Below are positions 1-8,917 of a stretch of DNA of 64,000 nucleotides, piece after piece. The notes beneath the pieces are model-generated. The model worked only from the letters and a program-made list of their open reading frames with translations, ran no database searches and was not told where the DNA came from. The stretch's first letter is position 1; each line of letters starts with the position of its first letter. Both the position numbers and the translations under genes were made by a program. The stretch is from Sphingobium sp. SCG-1 (lineage in GTDB: Bacteria > Pseudomonadota > Alphaproteobacteria > Sphingomonadales > Sphingomonadaceae), in contig NZ_CP026372.1 in NCBI RefSeq assembly GCF_002953135.1, positions 4,183,001 to 4,247,000 of the forward strand, in the 5' to 3' direction.

Positions 1-1143
1 ATCGCGGCGATGCTGCTCGTGCTGGACAAGATGTTGCGCCTGTTCGACTTCGTGGCAGCGGAGGGCGGGCCGGTCAGCGTTGTGTGGCGGATGCTGGCGA
101 ACATGATCCCGGAATATCTCTCGCTCGGTATTCCGATCGGGCTGATGCTCGGCATATTGCTGGCGTTCCGCCAACTGGCGCTGTCGTCCGAACTTGACGT
201 GTTCCGAGCGATCGGCATGAGTTACGGTCGCTTGCTGCGCGTTCCATACATGTATGCCATTGCACTGGCGCTCCTCAATCTTGGCATCGTCGGCTTTTTG
301 CAGCCCTACGCACGCTACGCCTATGAGGGCCTCCGGTTCGAATTGCGGTCTGGCGCGCTTGGCGCATCGATCAAGGTCGGCGAATTTACCACGCTGGGCA
401 AACGGATGACGCTGCGGATTGAGGAAAGCCGACAGAAAGGCACTGATCTACACGGCATTTTCGTGCGTATTCTCGGCAAGGACGGGCAGACGTTGGCTGT
501 GACAGCGGCAAGCGGCACCTTCCTCGCGACCGACGATCCGGACGTCATCATCTTCCGCCTGCGCAATGGCGTGCTGGTCAATAATTCGCCGAAGTACACG
601 GCCCCGCGCATCCTCAGCTTCTCCAGTCATGACCTTCCCATCGATTTGCCGCAGATCGAGCGGTTTCGCGGACGCGGCGATGCCGATCAGGAACTGACGT
701 TGCCGGAACTGGTCCGTGTCGGGAAGCAGACGAAGGAAAGTGATTTGCGCAACGAAGTCCGCGCCAATTTCCATTTCCGAATCGTGGAGGTCGCGATGAT
801 GCTGCTCCTCCCACTCGCTGCTCTTGCCTTCGCGATTCCGCCCAAGCGGTCCACGTCCGCCCTCGGCGTCTTCCTCGCGATCGTGTTCATCGTCACCTAT
901 CATAAGGTCAACGAATATGGCGAAGGCGTCGGGTCTTTGGGCAGGATCGATCCGCTGATCGCGCTATGGGTGCCGTTCCTGGGCTTCGCGGCGCTGATCC
1001 TATGGATGTATCACGTGGTGGCGCATCGCCCTGGGGGGCAACCGATCAGTGCGCTGGAATATGCGTTCAGCAAGTTCGGCAAGTGGATCGTCCGCACCCT
1101 GCGCTTGGGCAGACGCCGCAAGAGCGAGGGCGCCCCCGCATGA
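1..1143 (+). CDS. lptF: LPS export ABC transporter permease LptF (5' end cut by window)
   Basis: Inner-membrane permease of the LptB2FG complex, which pulls lipopolysaccharide out of the inner membrane toward the LptA bridge. The reading frame is already open at base 1, so the true N-terminus and part of the first membrane segment lie outside the window. What remains shows the YjgP/YjgQ layout: N-terminal hydrophobic segments including an SELDVFRAIGMS stretch, a long periplasmic middle region, then hydrophobic segments near the C-terminus. It ends in a basic tail. The stop codon overlaps the ATG of the next gene (ATGA), so lptF and lptG are translationally coupled. The pairing with lptG makes the call firm. 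Confidence 0.93.
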   Translation: MAAMLLVLDKMLRLFDFVAAEGGPVSVVWRMLANMIPEYLSLGIPIGLMLGILLAFRQLALSSELDVFRAIGMSYGRLLRVPYMYAIALALLNLGIVGFLQPYARYAYEGLRFELRSGALGASIKVGEFTTLGKRMTLRIEESRQKGTDLHGIFVRILGKDGQTLAVTAASGTFLATDDPDVIIFRLRNGVLVNNSPKYTAPRILSFSSHDLPIDLPQIERFRGRGDADQELTLPELVRVGKQTKESDLRNEVRANFHFRIVEVAMMLLLPLAALAFAIPPKRSTSALGVFLAIVFIVTYHKVNEYGEGVGSLGRIDPLIALWVPFLGFAALILWMYHVVAHRPGGQPISALEYAFSKFGKWIVRTLRLGRRRKSEGAPA

Positions 1144-2240
1144 TGCTGCAATTCTTCCCGTCGAAGCGCGTCGCTCTATACATGGGCCGCCTGTTTCTGG
1201 TGCGCACCATAGCAGTGCTGGCGCTGCTGGTCGTCGTTCTTCAGACGCTGGACCTACTGGGTGAATCCAGCGACGTGCTAGCCTATCCCGGCAATGGCGA
1301 CGCGCAATTGTGGCATTATGTGATGCTGCGCGCGCCGCAGATCATCGCGCGCTTCCTGCCTTTTTCCGTGTTGCTCGGCACGCTCATCACGCTGGCGACG
1401 CTGAACCAGAACAGTGAAATCATCTCGATGAAGGCGGCGGGGCTATCGGCGCATCAGATCCTTGCGCCACTGATCGTTGTGGCCTTCGGCATTTCAGTGT
1501 TCAGCTTCGTCTTCAACGAACGCATCGTGGCACGCGCTTCAGCGTCCCTCGATGCATGGCAGGCTGTCGAGTACGGTCCCGCTCCACCGAGCAGCAGCGT
1601 CAAAACCAACATCTGGGTTCGCGACGGTAACGATCTGGTCACAGCCGCGATTGTCGCCGGGCGCAGCAGCAGCACGCAACTGCGCCGGGTGGAGATATTC
1701 AATCGCGTCAATAACAGCCTCGTCCACATCATCCAGGCGCCGCGCGGTCATTATGATGCGAAGGGCGGCGGATGGGTACTGCAAGGCGCGCGTGACTTCG
1801 ATGTGGTTCGAGGAACGACGCGGTCGCTGGGCACGGTCCGCTTCGGCCACAACATCCGTCCCGATCAATTCACCCTGGCCAAGGTCGACGCCAATGGCCT
1901 CGCTATCGGGGCGCTCGGCAGCGCAATTGCCGACCTGAAAGATGCGGGCCGCCCCACCGCGGCGCTGGAGGGCAGCCTTTGGCACAAGATATCCGGGCCG
2001 CTGTCCGCGCTGCTGATGCCCTTGCTAGGATCGGTCGCCGCGTTCGGGCTTGCACGCTCGGGCAGGCTCTTCATCCGCGCGGTAATTGGCATGTCGCTCG
2101 GTTTCGCCTATTTCGTCGCCGATAATTTCGCGTTGGCCATGGGCAATCTCGGCGCGTATCCGCCGATCATGGCTGCATGGGCACCATTTCTGCTGTTCCT
2201 GCTGGTTGGCGAGACGGTGCTGGTCCGCACCGAGGAATAA
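1140..2240 (+). CDS. lptG: LPS export ABC transporter permease LptG
   Basis: Second permease of the LptB2FG lipopolysaccharide exporter. The protein (366 residues) begins MMLQFFPSKR, has an N-terminal membrane segment, two more hydrophobic segments with the conserved QNSEIISMKAAGLS coupling region (about residues 85-100), a periplasmic domain, and three C-terminal membrane segments ending at a VLVRTEE tail. The start was chosen because this ATG overlaps the lptF stop as ATGA; a longer open frame extends upstream inside lptF but would add unrelated sequence. A second ATG follows immediately at 1143. The next gene is convergent and starts its 3' end only 7 bases away. Confidence 0.93.
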   Translation: MMLQFFPSKRVALYMGRLFLVRTIAVLALLVVVLQTLDLLGESSDVLAYPGNGDAQLWHYVMLRAPQIIARFLPFSVLLGTLITLATLNQNSEIISMKAAGLSAHQILAPLIVVAFGISVFSFVFNERIVARASASLDAWQAVEYGPAPPSSSVKTNIWVRDGNDLVTAAIVAGRSSSTQLRRVEIFNRVNNSLVHIIQAPRGHYDAKGGGWVLQGARDFDVVRGTTRSLGTVRFGHNIRPDQFTLAKVDANGLAIGALGSAIADLKDAGRPTAALEGSLWHKISGPLSALLMPLLGSVAAFGLARSGRLFIRAVIGMSLGFAYFVADNFALAMGNLGAYPPIMAAWAPFLLFLLVGETVLVRTEE

Positions 2241-2247
2241 CGCCCCC

Positions 2248-3339
2248 TCAGCGCATCGTGCTGCGTGCAATCTTGGCGACCAGCGGCATCATACCGCGAT
2301 AGTTGGCCCGGCTGTAAACCGGTTGTATCTCCAGCGCCGCGACCATCCGCTGATGCGCCTTACCCAGCGCGTGATAGGGCACGCTCGGCAACAGATGGTG
2401 CAGTGCGTGATAGCGCAGGCCCACGGGCGCCCAGATTGGCGCCAGATAAGAAGGCGGCGGCACGTTCACCGAGTCCAGATACTGCGCCGTCACGGTCATC
2501 GCCTCGCCCTCATTCTCCCAGAGATGCGCAACCAAAGTGCGTAGCTGATTAATGACGGTCATCGCCGAATGCACGGCCATGTAGGTCAGCAATGGCCTCC
2601 ATCCAAAGACAAAAACGCTACCCACTAGCGCCATCGCGAACAGGCAAGCCCCCGCTTCCTGCGCATACCACTGCCGCTTGAATTCACCTTCCGGCGGACG
2701 GCGACGGAAGGCGGGATTAATCGATAGTGCGGAATATTGCGCCTCCACCACACGGCGGAATGGCGGGATCAGCACGCTCAGCGGCGTCATTAGCCCAAAG
2801 CGCAGGATCAGACCCACTGGCGCCAACATCGCCACCACTACGAACAGCGGCAGCGACCACGGCTTCATCAGCGCCAACGGCAAATATTCGGGATCGTTGG
2901 CCGTGCCGTACCGCGTGCGCGCATGATGCAGCGTATGCACGCCCTCATACATGAACGATGGGATCATCAGTGGCACGCCGACCAACGCGTTCCACGCAAC
3001 GCGAAAACCAGGGAGCGCGCCTTTGCGGATATGCGTCAATTCATGAATGAAGCTCGCCGCCCGATACAACGCCAGCATCGCGACAAGCCCGGACGCAACC
3101 GCGAGCGCGGCATTATCCAGCAGGATCGCGCCAGTCAGGCCAGCATAGCCGAGCAAGGTTGATGCAAGGAAATCGGTCCAGTACAAACTTGGACTGGCGA
3201 CAGAAAACTCCCGGTTCAACTCGGCCGCAATCCGCAACAGCGTCGCGTCGTCGGCAATGCGCGGCGCAACCCGTTCCACTTTCGACGTGCCTTGTGGCAT
3301 CGCGCCCGCAGGTATGGCTATGGTATCGAACTTCGTCAT
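2248..3339 (-). CDS. Membrane fatty acid desaturase family protein
   Basis: Membrane di-iron oxygenase of the fatty acid desaturase superfamily (363 residues). The three histidine boxes are visible: HELTH at residues 99-103, HTLHH at 135-139, and HALHH near the C-terminus. Hydrophobic pairs lie between them, as expected for four membrane helices with the iron site on the cytoplasmic face. The start at 3339 is chosen over a longer frame because an AGGAAG ribosome site lies just upstream. The substrate (acyl lipid, carotenoid or other) cannot be told from sequence. It is convergent with lptG and divergent from the following GNAT-like gene. Family assignment is firm, function only general. Confidence 0.85.
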   Translation of the reverse strand: MTKFDTIAIPAGAMPQGTSKVERVAPRIADDATLLRIAAELNREFSVASPSLYWTDFLASTLLGYAGLTGAILLDNAALAVASGLVAMLALYRAASFIHELTHIRKGALPGFRVAWNALVGVPLMIPSFMYEGVHTLHHARTRYGTANDPEYLPLALMKPWSLPLFVVVAMLAPVGLILRFGLMTPLSVLIPPFRRVVEAQYSALSINPAFRRRPPEGEFKRQWYAQEAGACLFAMALVGSVFVFGWRPLLTYMAVHSAMTVINQLRTLVAHLWENEGEAMTVTAQYLDSVNVPPPSYLAPIWAPVGLRYHALHHLLPSVPYHALGKAHQRMVAALEIQPVYSRANYRGMMPLVAKIARSTMR

Positions 3340-3474
3340 GCAAAACTTCCTAGCGGCCAAATGCGCACAGTTCGTGGCAGCAACATGGCACAATCGACGT
3401 TGCGCCCCACGGTGCAACTTGGCAAAGCGCGATAGGCCATATCGGCGTAACGACCTGTAAGCAAAGACGGCTCC

Positions 3475-4632
3475 ATGGCACAGAACGACGTAGTGATCTC
3501 CCCGGTCAGCGGCAAGGCGGGCCTGAAGGCTTTTGTCGATCTTCCCTGGGCGATCTACGCCAACGATCCCAACTGGGTGCCGCCATTAAAGGCCGAAATC
3601 TACGGCCTGCTGACGCCGGGCAAGAACCCGTTCTTCGAACATGCCGAGGCGCAATATTTTCTTGCCCGGCGCGGCGGCACGGTCACGGGCCGCGTCTCTG
3701 CGCACATCGATCACCTCGCGCTCAAGATGTCGCCGGAGCAGGGCATGGGTCCAGGCACCGGCAATTTCGGCATGTTCGAGGCGATGGACGAGGCCACCGC
3801 CCACGCCCTCATCGCGACGGCTGAGGATTGGCTCCGCGCCAAGGGCATGACCCGCGTGTTGGGGCCGATCTCGCTCTCCATCTGGGAGGAACCCGGCCTG
3901 CTGATCCACGGCCACGATCATCCGCCCACCGTGATGATGGGCCACAACAGTCCCGCTTATGAAGCCTGGATCGAAAGCGCCGGCTATGCTCACGCCAAGC
4001 GCCTCAATTGCTACGAGATCAACATCCAGAAGGGCTTCTCTCCCCTTATCAAGCGCATCGTCGAATCGGGTGAGAAGAACCCCCGGATCGTCGTGCGCAA
4101 GGTCGACAAGAAGAAGTTCGATGAAGAAGCCGCGATCATCCTCCACATCCTGAACGATGCCTGGGGCCGCAACTGGGGCTTCGTGCCGATCACCGACAGC
4201 GAAATCGCGTTCACGGGCAAGAAACTGAGACCCATCGTCTATGAAGACCTGATCCGCATCGCCGAAGTGGACGGTGAACCGGTCGCCTTCATGATGACCC
4301 TGCCCGACCTCAACGAAGCGCTAAAGCCGCTCAATGGATCGCTGTTTCCCTTCGGCTGGGTGAAGCTGCTCTGGTGGCTCCGCAAGCCCAAGCTACGCTC
4401 GGTCCGCGTGCCACTGATGGGCGTCGTGCAGAAACTCCAGTCCTCTCGTATGGCAAGCCAGCTGGCCTTCATGATGATCGAGCATACCCGCCGCGATGCC
4501 ATCGCTAATTATGGCGCGTCGCGCGGCGAGATGGGCTGGATATTGGAGGACAATCAGGGGATGGTGGCCATCACCAAGGCCATCGATGCCTTCACGAACA
4601 AAAGCTACATGATCTACGAAAAGCGATTGTGA
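3475..4632 (+). CDS. GNAT-like N-acetyltransferase family protein (alphaproteobacterial conserved)
   Basis: A 385-residue cytoplasmic protein of a family common in alphaproteobacteria, often labelled either N-acetyltransferase or dATP pyrophosphohydrolase in databases. I see no Nudix box, so the second label is not supported. The N-terminus (VSGKAGLKAFVDLPWAIY) and a second half with a GEPVAFMMTLPD strand resemble an acyl-CoA N-acyltransferase fold, possibly duplicated. The C-terminal GEMGWILEDNQGM segment is typical of the family. No membrane segment or signal peptide. It is divergent from the desaturase with about 135 bases between. The true reaction is unknown. Confidence 0.7.
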   Translation: MAQNDVVISPVSGKAGLKAFVDLPWAIYANDPNWVPPLKAEIYGLLTPGKNPFFEHAEAQYFLARRGGTVTGRVSAHIDHLALKMSPEQGMGPGTGNFGMFEAMDEATAHALIATAEDWLRAKGMTRVLGPISLSIWEEPGLLIHGHDHPPTVMMGHNSPAYEAWIESAGYAHAKRLNCYEINIQKGFSPLIKRIVESGEKNPRIVVRKVDKKKFDEEAAIILHILNDAWGRNWGFVPITDSEIAFTGKKLRPIVYEDLIRIAEVDGEPVAFMMTLPDLNEALKPLNGSLFPFGWVKLLWWLRKPKLRSVRVPLMGVVQKLQSSRMASQLAFMMIEHTRRDAIANYGASRGEMGWILEDNQGMVAITKAIDAFTNKSYMIYEKRL

Positions 4633-4933
4633 AAGAGGGGTGAGAACGGCCTGATCTGTCCTTCACCGCATCAATGATTGGTTAGATGGTGGCCTAGGCC
4701 GCATCGCAGTGGCAGACAGATCACTGGCATCGTCCCCCACCGAATGTAGATCAACGTCCAAAAAGATGTTCCGCTTGCCCGATTCAGCGGCTCGAGAGAG
4801 GGCGCATCATTAGACGTCAGGACAATACGCCAAGGAATAGCCACGCACTCGTCGCCATTACTGCACGCCACCAGGCCAGCGCTCCGGATCGAGGCGCAAC
4901 CATCTCTGGAAAGCGCCTCGTCCGTCAAACTTG
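4633..4933. other. Intergenic gap, nothing recognised
   Basis: About 300 bases between two convergent genes. An 85-codon open frame on the minus strand (4671-4928) has no recognisable motif, no good ribosome site and an amino acid composition unlike a real protein, so I do not call it. No clear hairpin terminator is seen. Confidence 0.6.
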
Positions 4934-7372
4934 TCAGTATTTAATGCGCGCCTCCAGACCGAAGGTGCGTGGGTTCAGCACTGTCTGCCGATAGTAGCGA
5001 ACGGCGACACCATCGTTCACGCCGATGCGCGAGCGGTCCTGACCGACCGAGACCACCGCATATTTGTCGAAGATGTTGTTCGCAAACAGGCTAAGGCTGT
5101 ACCGGTCAGTCTCATAGGACAGTGATGCGCGGTTCAGCACATAGCTCGGGATCTTGTCGCCATACCCACGATCCCAGCCGAGACGTGAGACAACGTTACC
5201 ACGATAGGTTGCTGTCCAGTTGGCGACGAGGTTTCCGTCCATCATCGGCATAGTGTACGTCGCACCTAGGCTACCGGAATTCTTCGCCGATCCTGGCAGG
5301 CGATCGCCATCCAATGCGTCGAGCTGCGTGAACTTGGGCCGCGAGTCATAGTCATTCGGGGTGGTGCGAATGGTTATGACGCCAGGTATATTCTCGGTCA
5401 GCTTGGCGTCCGTATAGGAATAGCTGCCCTGGATCGACAATTGCGGTATCGGCCTGAACTGGAAAGACGTCTCAAACCCCTGCGATTTCGCGGCCCCGCC
5501 GTTCACGGTGATCCCGGCGATGCCGTTCAACGTAGCGGAGTCGACCTGAATGCCCTGCCACTTGATGTGGAAGACGTCGAAGTTGAACGTCAGTTTCCGA
5601 TCGAAAAGCTGCGTGCGAATGCCGATTTCAGCGTTCTTGGTCTTGTCAGGGCCATATTGAACCTCGTTTGGCAGGGCACAGGCATTCTGCTGATCCGCCG
5701 GTATGGGATCGGGACAGGGTGCAACGCCGTTAGGGCCGCCAATACGATAACCCTTGCTGTAGGTCGCATACACCATGAAGTCGGGTGTGACGTTATAGGA
5801 CGTATTGACCTTCCATACCCAGCCATCCTGCTTCGCTTTGCCGCCCGCAGCCAGTATGTCATAGGGGCTGAGCGGATTCTCGATTACGTCCGTGTCAGGG
5901 TCATCCCCAATCAGCGGCAGCGTGAGCGCCCCTCTGACGTTCGAACTATATTTGAAATAGCGCGCGCCCCCGGTAACCTGCCACTGTGGCGTTATCTTGA
6001 ACGTGCCCTCGCCGAAGATCGCTTTCTCGGTCACTTTGGACTTGGTATAGCTCACATATTCGAGATCTTCGGGGTTGTCGGGTATTCCATAGAAGTCCGA
6101 CAGGCCCGGAACATGCTCGGCATAATCATTGTGATATTTCTGCTGATTGTAGAAGCCGCCTAACACCCAGCTAAATGGGCCACCATGAGCGGAAACGAGG
6201 CGAATTTCCTGATTGAACTGTTTGCGGCGATTGTCGGACTCGTTCCAGCTCGAAAAGGCCGGGAACAGCTCGTAATCATAGTCGAGATCGAGCAGCAGGT
6301 CGGTATTATCCAATTGCGACCGATTCCGGACGTTGGTGTACGCACTCGTCGACACCAGATCGACGATGTCCGCGATATTCGCGTTAACTTCCATGCTTAC
6401 AAGATGCGCCCGGCGGTTCACCGGCTCGATATAACGGCTGGCATTCTGATATCTGCCCGTTCCCAACACGCCGGTGCTATTGGCTTGGCGACCGTCGGTC
6501 TTGGTCCGCTGGAATGCATAGGTGAAGTTCACCTTCAGGTCTTCGCTGGTCTGGAACAGCAATTGGTTTCGCGTGGTGAAAGTCTTTTCGAAGTTCAGAT
6601 CCTTGCGGCCCGTCAGGTTCGCCGCATAATCCGCATCGGACACGCCATCGGTCCCGCCCGGCTGCGGCAGCGACACGCCGGGTTGCCGGAGCAACAAGGG
6701 GGAGTCGATGAAGCCAGGATCGTAATAATAGCCGGTGGCCGTGCGGAAGGCGATGTGATCCTGCACGATCGGAATGTTGATGACGCCGTCCGCCTGATAA
6801 CCGAGCTTGCCACTGTGGCTTTTGCCATAAAAGCGGCCATGTGCTTCGCCTTCGATAGTGTTCACGTCTGGACGGTTAGGGATGTACCGTATCGCGCCCG
6901 CCAGCGTCCCGAGGCCATAGAGCGTGCCTTGCGGCCCGAGGAGCGTTTCCACGCGTGCGATATCGAGCAGCTTGAAGTCGTAATAGAGCGGAACCTCGCC
7001 CAGATAGACGCCGAGCGAATCGTCGTAGGACGCGCCATCGGAAGCGACGTCCGAAGCATTCAGTCCGCGAAGCACGACCGATCCGGTCGAACCGGGGCCA
7101 GTGTCCGAGATCGTCATGCCGGGCGTAAAGTCGGCAAGGTCGCGAATATCGTCGATCCGCTGCCGCGCCAGCTCCTCCGAACTTACGGCCGAGATGTTGA
7201 TCGGCGTGTCCATCAATGTCGTGCTGCGGCGTGTGCCGGTGACGATGATGGCGTTCCCCTCATCAGCGGCAGCTTCCTGCGCGGCCTGTGCAAGCGCTGG
7301 CATGGCGAGCGCGGTGCTCGTGAATATGGTCGCGGACAAAAGCCCCAACCTCAACTTCGCGCGATATGACAT
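4934..7372 (-). CDS. TonB-dependent outer-membrane receptor
   Basis: Energised outer-membrane importer (812 residues). It has a signal peptide ending near ALAQA, a TonB-box-like AIIVTGTRR segment at about residues 40-48, a plug domain with the VETLLGPQGTLYG signature, and a long beta-barrel ending in an aromatic residue (EARIKY). The start at 7372 follows an AGGGG ribosome site; ten upstream codons in the frame are discarded. It lies 196 bases downstream of the hydroxylase gene in the same direction and may be co-transcribed with it from a promoter carrying the NikR-like operator. If so, it would import a substrate for the neighbouring nitrogen pathway. The ligand is unknown; urea and guanidine themselves are small enough for porins. 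Confidence 0.9.
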   Translation of the reverse strand: MSYRAKLRLGLLSATIFTSTALAMPALAQAAQEAAADEGNAIIVTGTRRSTTLMDTPINISAVSSEELARQRIDDIRDLADFTPGMTISDTGPGSTGSVVLRGLNASDVASDGASYDDSLGVYLGEVPLYYDFKLLDIARVETLLGPQGTLYGLGTLAGAIRYIPNRPDVNTIEGEAHGRFYGKSHSGKLGYQADGVINIPIVQDHIAFRTATGYYYDPGFIDSPLLLRQPGVSLPQPGGTDGVSDADYAANLTGRKDLNFEKTFTTRNQLLFQTSEDLKVNFTYAFQRTKTDGRQANSTGVLGTGRYQNASRYIEPVNRRAHLVSMEVNANIADIVDLVSTSAYTNVRNRSQLDNTDLLLDLDYDYELFPAFSSWNESDNRRKQFNQEIRLVSAHGGPFSWVLGGFYNQQKYHNDYAEHVPGLSDFYGIPDNPEDLEYVSYTKSKVTEKAIFGEGTFKITPQWQVTGGARYFKYSSNVRGALTLPLIGDDPDTDVIENPLSPYDILAAGGKAKQDGWVWKVNTSYNVTPDFMVYATYSKGYRIGGPNGVAPCPDPIPADQQNACALPNEVQYGPDKTKNAEIGIRTQLFDRKLTFNFDVFHIKWQGIQVDSATLNGIAGITVNGGAAKSQGFETSFQFRPIPQLSIQGSYSYTDAKLTENIPGVITIRTTPNDYDSRPKFTQLDALDGDRLPGSAKNSGSLGATYTMPMMDGNLVANWTATYRGNVVSRLGWDRGYGDKIPSYVLNRASLSYETDRYSLSLFANNIFDKYAVVSVGQDRSRIGVNDGVAVRYYRQTVLNPRTFGLEARIKY

Positions 7373-7568
7373 ACATGTCCCCTTTTGGTTACAGTCTCCC
7401 ATGCCCTGGCAACGCTCTGCCAGAACCGGATTTGGCCTTTATTTTCGAGGCCCCTCGTTATGCGCCGCCACCGCTTTTCGGGTTTATGGGCTGACGCATT
7501 TGCTGTTGTGCTTCTTGAAACTCGTCGGCGCGTTCGATCTGGTATTGCTCCGCCGGTCCCTCCCTGGA

Positions 7569-8594
7569 TCAGTTCGTTGCGACTTCCGTCGTACTCCGCC
7601 TCTCTTGTATCCTTTCGATCAGAGGGCGCGCCGGGAACATGAATTGTTCGAGGATAGACAATCGCTTGCGTTCGTCCTGACCCACGACCGCCGACTCGCC
7701 CTCACGATACGTCCCGAATATTCGGTCGAGGAGGATCAGCGAATTGCCATAGTTGCAGCGGGTGTCTTCGTAGCTCAGCGCTGTATGGTGAAGGCTGTGG
7801 TTCCGAATGGTCGTGAAGAAGAAGGAATAGAACTTGGGGGGGTCTGATCGCACATTGGCATGGTTGAATGTGGAGACGGCGCCCAGGACGTTGAATGCAC
7901 AGAATTTCGCGGCCTCGGGCAAGTCAAAGAGCGCTACGATACTCAGGCTAATCAGGAACAATTCAATGGGATTGCCCACAGATCCCTTCATCGCGTTCAA
8001 CTGGGTGATGTGGTGATGCGGCGCATGCGTCGACCATAAAAAGGAATTGTTGTGCATCAGCCGATGCATCCAATATTGGCCGAACTCGACCAGGACGATC
8101 ACCAGCATCACCTGCGCCAGAAACGGCAGATGCATCGCCCATTCAGTGGTGATTCCCAGCGATTGCTTGGCTGCCTTCAACGGGTCTTCGGCCAGTGTCG
8201 ACGACGCCCAGCCAATCGCGGTGTAGCCCAACGTCAAATAGAAGAGGTCCGTGAAAAATTCGCGTCTGTTGATACGCCAGCCGGGGTGCCGCTCGCGGAC
8301 AAATTCGAGGCCCTGCACGAACGCGGTCGTAAGGAGACCCGCTATGACGATGGACCACGGGTTCTTCGTCCATGTCTCAGGACCAAATGCCCAGAAAGAC
8401 ATGATGACCGCGAGGGTCGCGGGCGGCAACAGGTCGAACGCCAGTTTCTTCAGGGCGCTCTCCCCTTCTACAGTCGCGCCATCGACACCATAGGCATAAT
8501 CTCGGAGATCAGGGTTTCCACCGTCATGAGCGCTGTCCGCCATCAACGGCGTAGTGCTATCGAAAGCGGCATTAAAGGCAGGCTTTTGCTCCAT
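7569..8594 (-). CDS. Membrane fatty acid hydroxylase / sterol desaturase family protein
   Basis: Integral-membrane di-iron oxygenase of the FA_hydroxylase (sterol desaturase) superfamily, 341 residues. Histidine boxes: HRLMH at residues 177-181, HAPHH at 190-194, and NHSLHH in the last third. Four or so hydrophobic segments precede and separate them. It probably hydroxylates a lipid or amphipathic substrate at the cytoplasmic face of the inner membrane. It reads toward the TonB receptor gene, and a copy of the TATTAC-N14-GTAATA dyad (second half GTATTA) lies about 120 bases upstream. This ties it to the nitrogen regulon. A membrane hydroxylase is an unusual partner for a urea or guanidine carboxylase. 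Family firm, substrate unknown. Confidence 0.82.
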   Translation of the reverse strand: MEQKPAFNAAFDSTTPLMADSAHDGGNPDLRDYAYGVDGATVEGESALKKLAFDLLPPATLAVIMSFWAFGPETWTKNPWSIVIAGLLTTAFVQGLEFVRERHPGWRINRREFFTDLFYLTLGYTAIGWASSTLAEDPLKAAKQSLGITTEWAMHLPFLAQVMLVIVLVEFGQYWMHRLMHNNSFLWSTHAPHHHITQLNAMKGSVGNPIELFLISLSIVALFDLPEAAKFCAFNVLGAVSTFNHANVRSDPPKFYSFFFTTIRNHSLHHTALSYEDTRCNYGNSLILLDRIFGTYREGESAVVGQDERKRLSILEQFMFPARPLIERIQERRSTTEVATN

Positions 8595-8917
8595 AGAAAA
8601 TCCCCAAAAGAGAAATCTCCTGCATCACGCCGGTGAACGGCCTGATGTTACTGATCCTCCCTTAGCGATGTCGTTCTATGACGCGACTTGTCACACGGTA
8701 TTGATATTACGTATTGCGTCAAGAGTATTATTTGCGTGTTTAATCCGTATGATTAGAAAAGATCATCCGTGCCGGAAAACTGCCTTTTTTGGGGAGAAAA
8801 GCGTCATGGCATGAACCATGCGCCCATCAGCTAAGTGACGAGCCTCCGTCATGATCGCGAACAAGCCTAGGGTCGAGTCGCCATTCGTAGGTCACATCGT
8901 GAAAGAGCGCTCGACTG
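8595..8917. other. Intergenic region upstream of the hydroxylase
   Basis: About 320 bases between the hydroxylase start and the 3' end of the propeller gene. It carries the NikR-like operator copy described separately, in an AT-richer stretch (about 8695-8760) likely to hold the hydroxylase promoter. A small dyad TAATC-N5-GATTA lies at 8741-8755. I see no gene in it. Confidence 0.6.
8705..8730. promoter_or_regulatory. Candidate NikR-like operator, copy A
   Basis: TATTAC at 8705-8710, 14 bases, then GTATTA at 8725-8730. One base differs from a perfect inverted repeat. The left flank (GGTATTGA) also matches copy B (GGTATCGA). The centre is about 123 bases upstream of the hydroxylase start. Function inferred from recurrence in the same block. 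Confidence 0.65.

Noticed and set aside
4671..4928. 85-codon minus-strand open frame in the gap after the first TonB receptor
   Set aside because: No ribosome site, no motif and composition unlike protein.
8741..8755. TAATC-N5-GATTA dyad near operator copy A
   Set aside because: Short, occurs once near this promoter and differs from the shared dyad; could be chance in AT-rich DNA.
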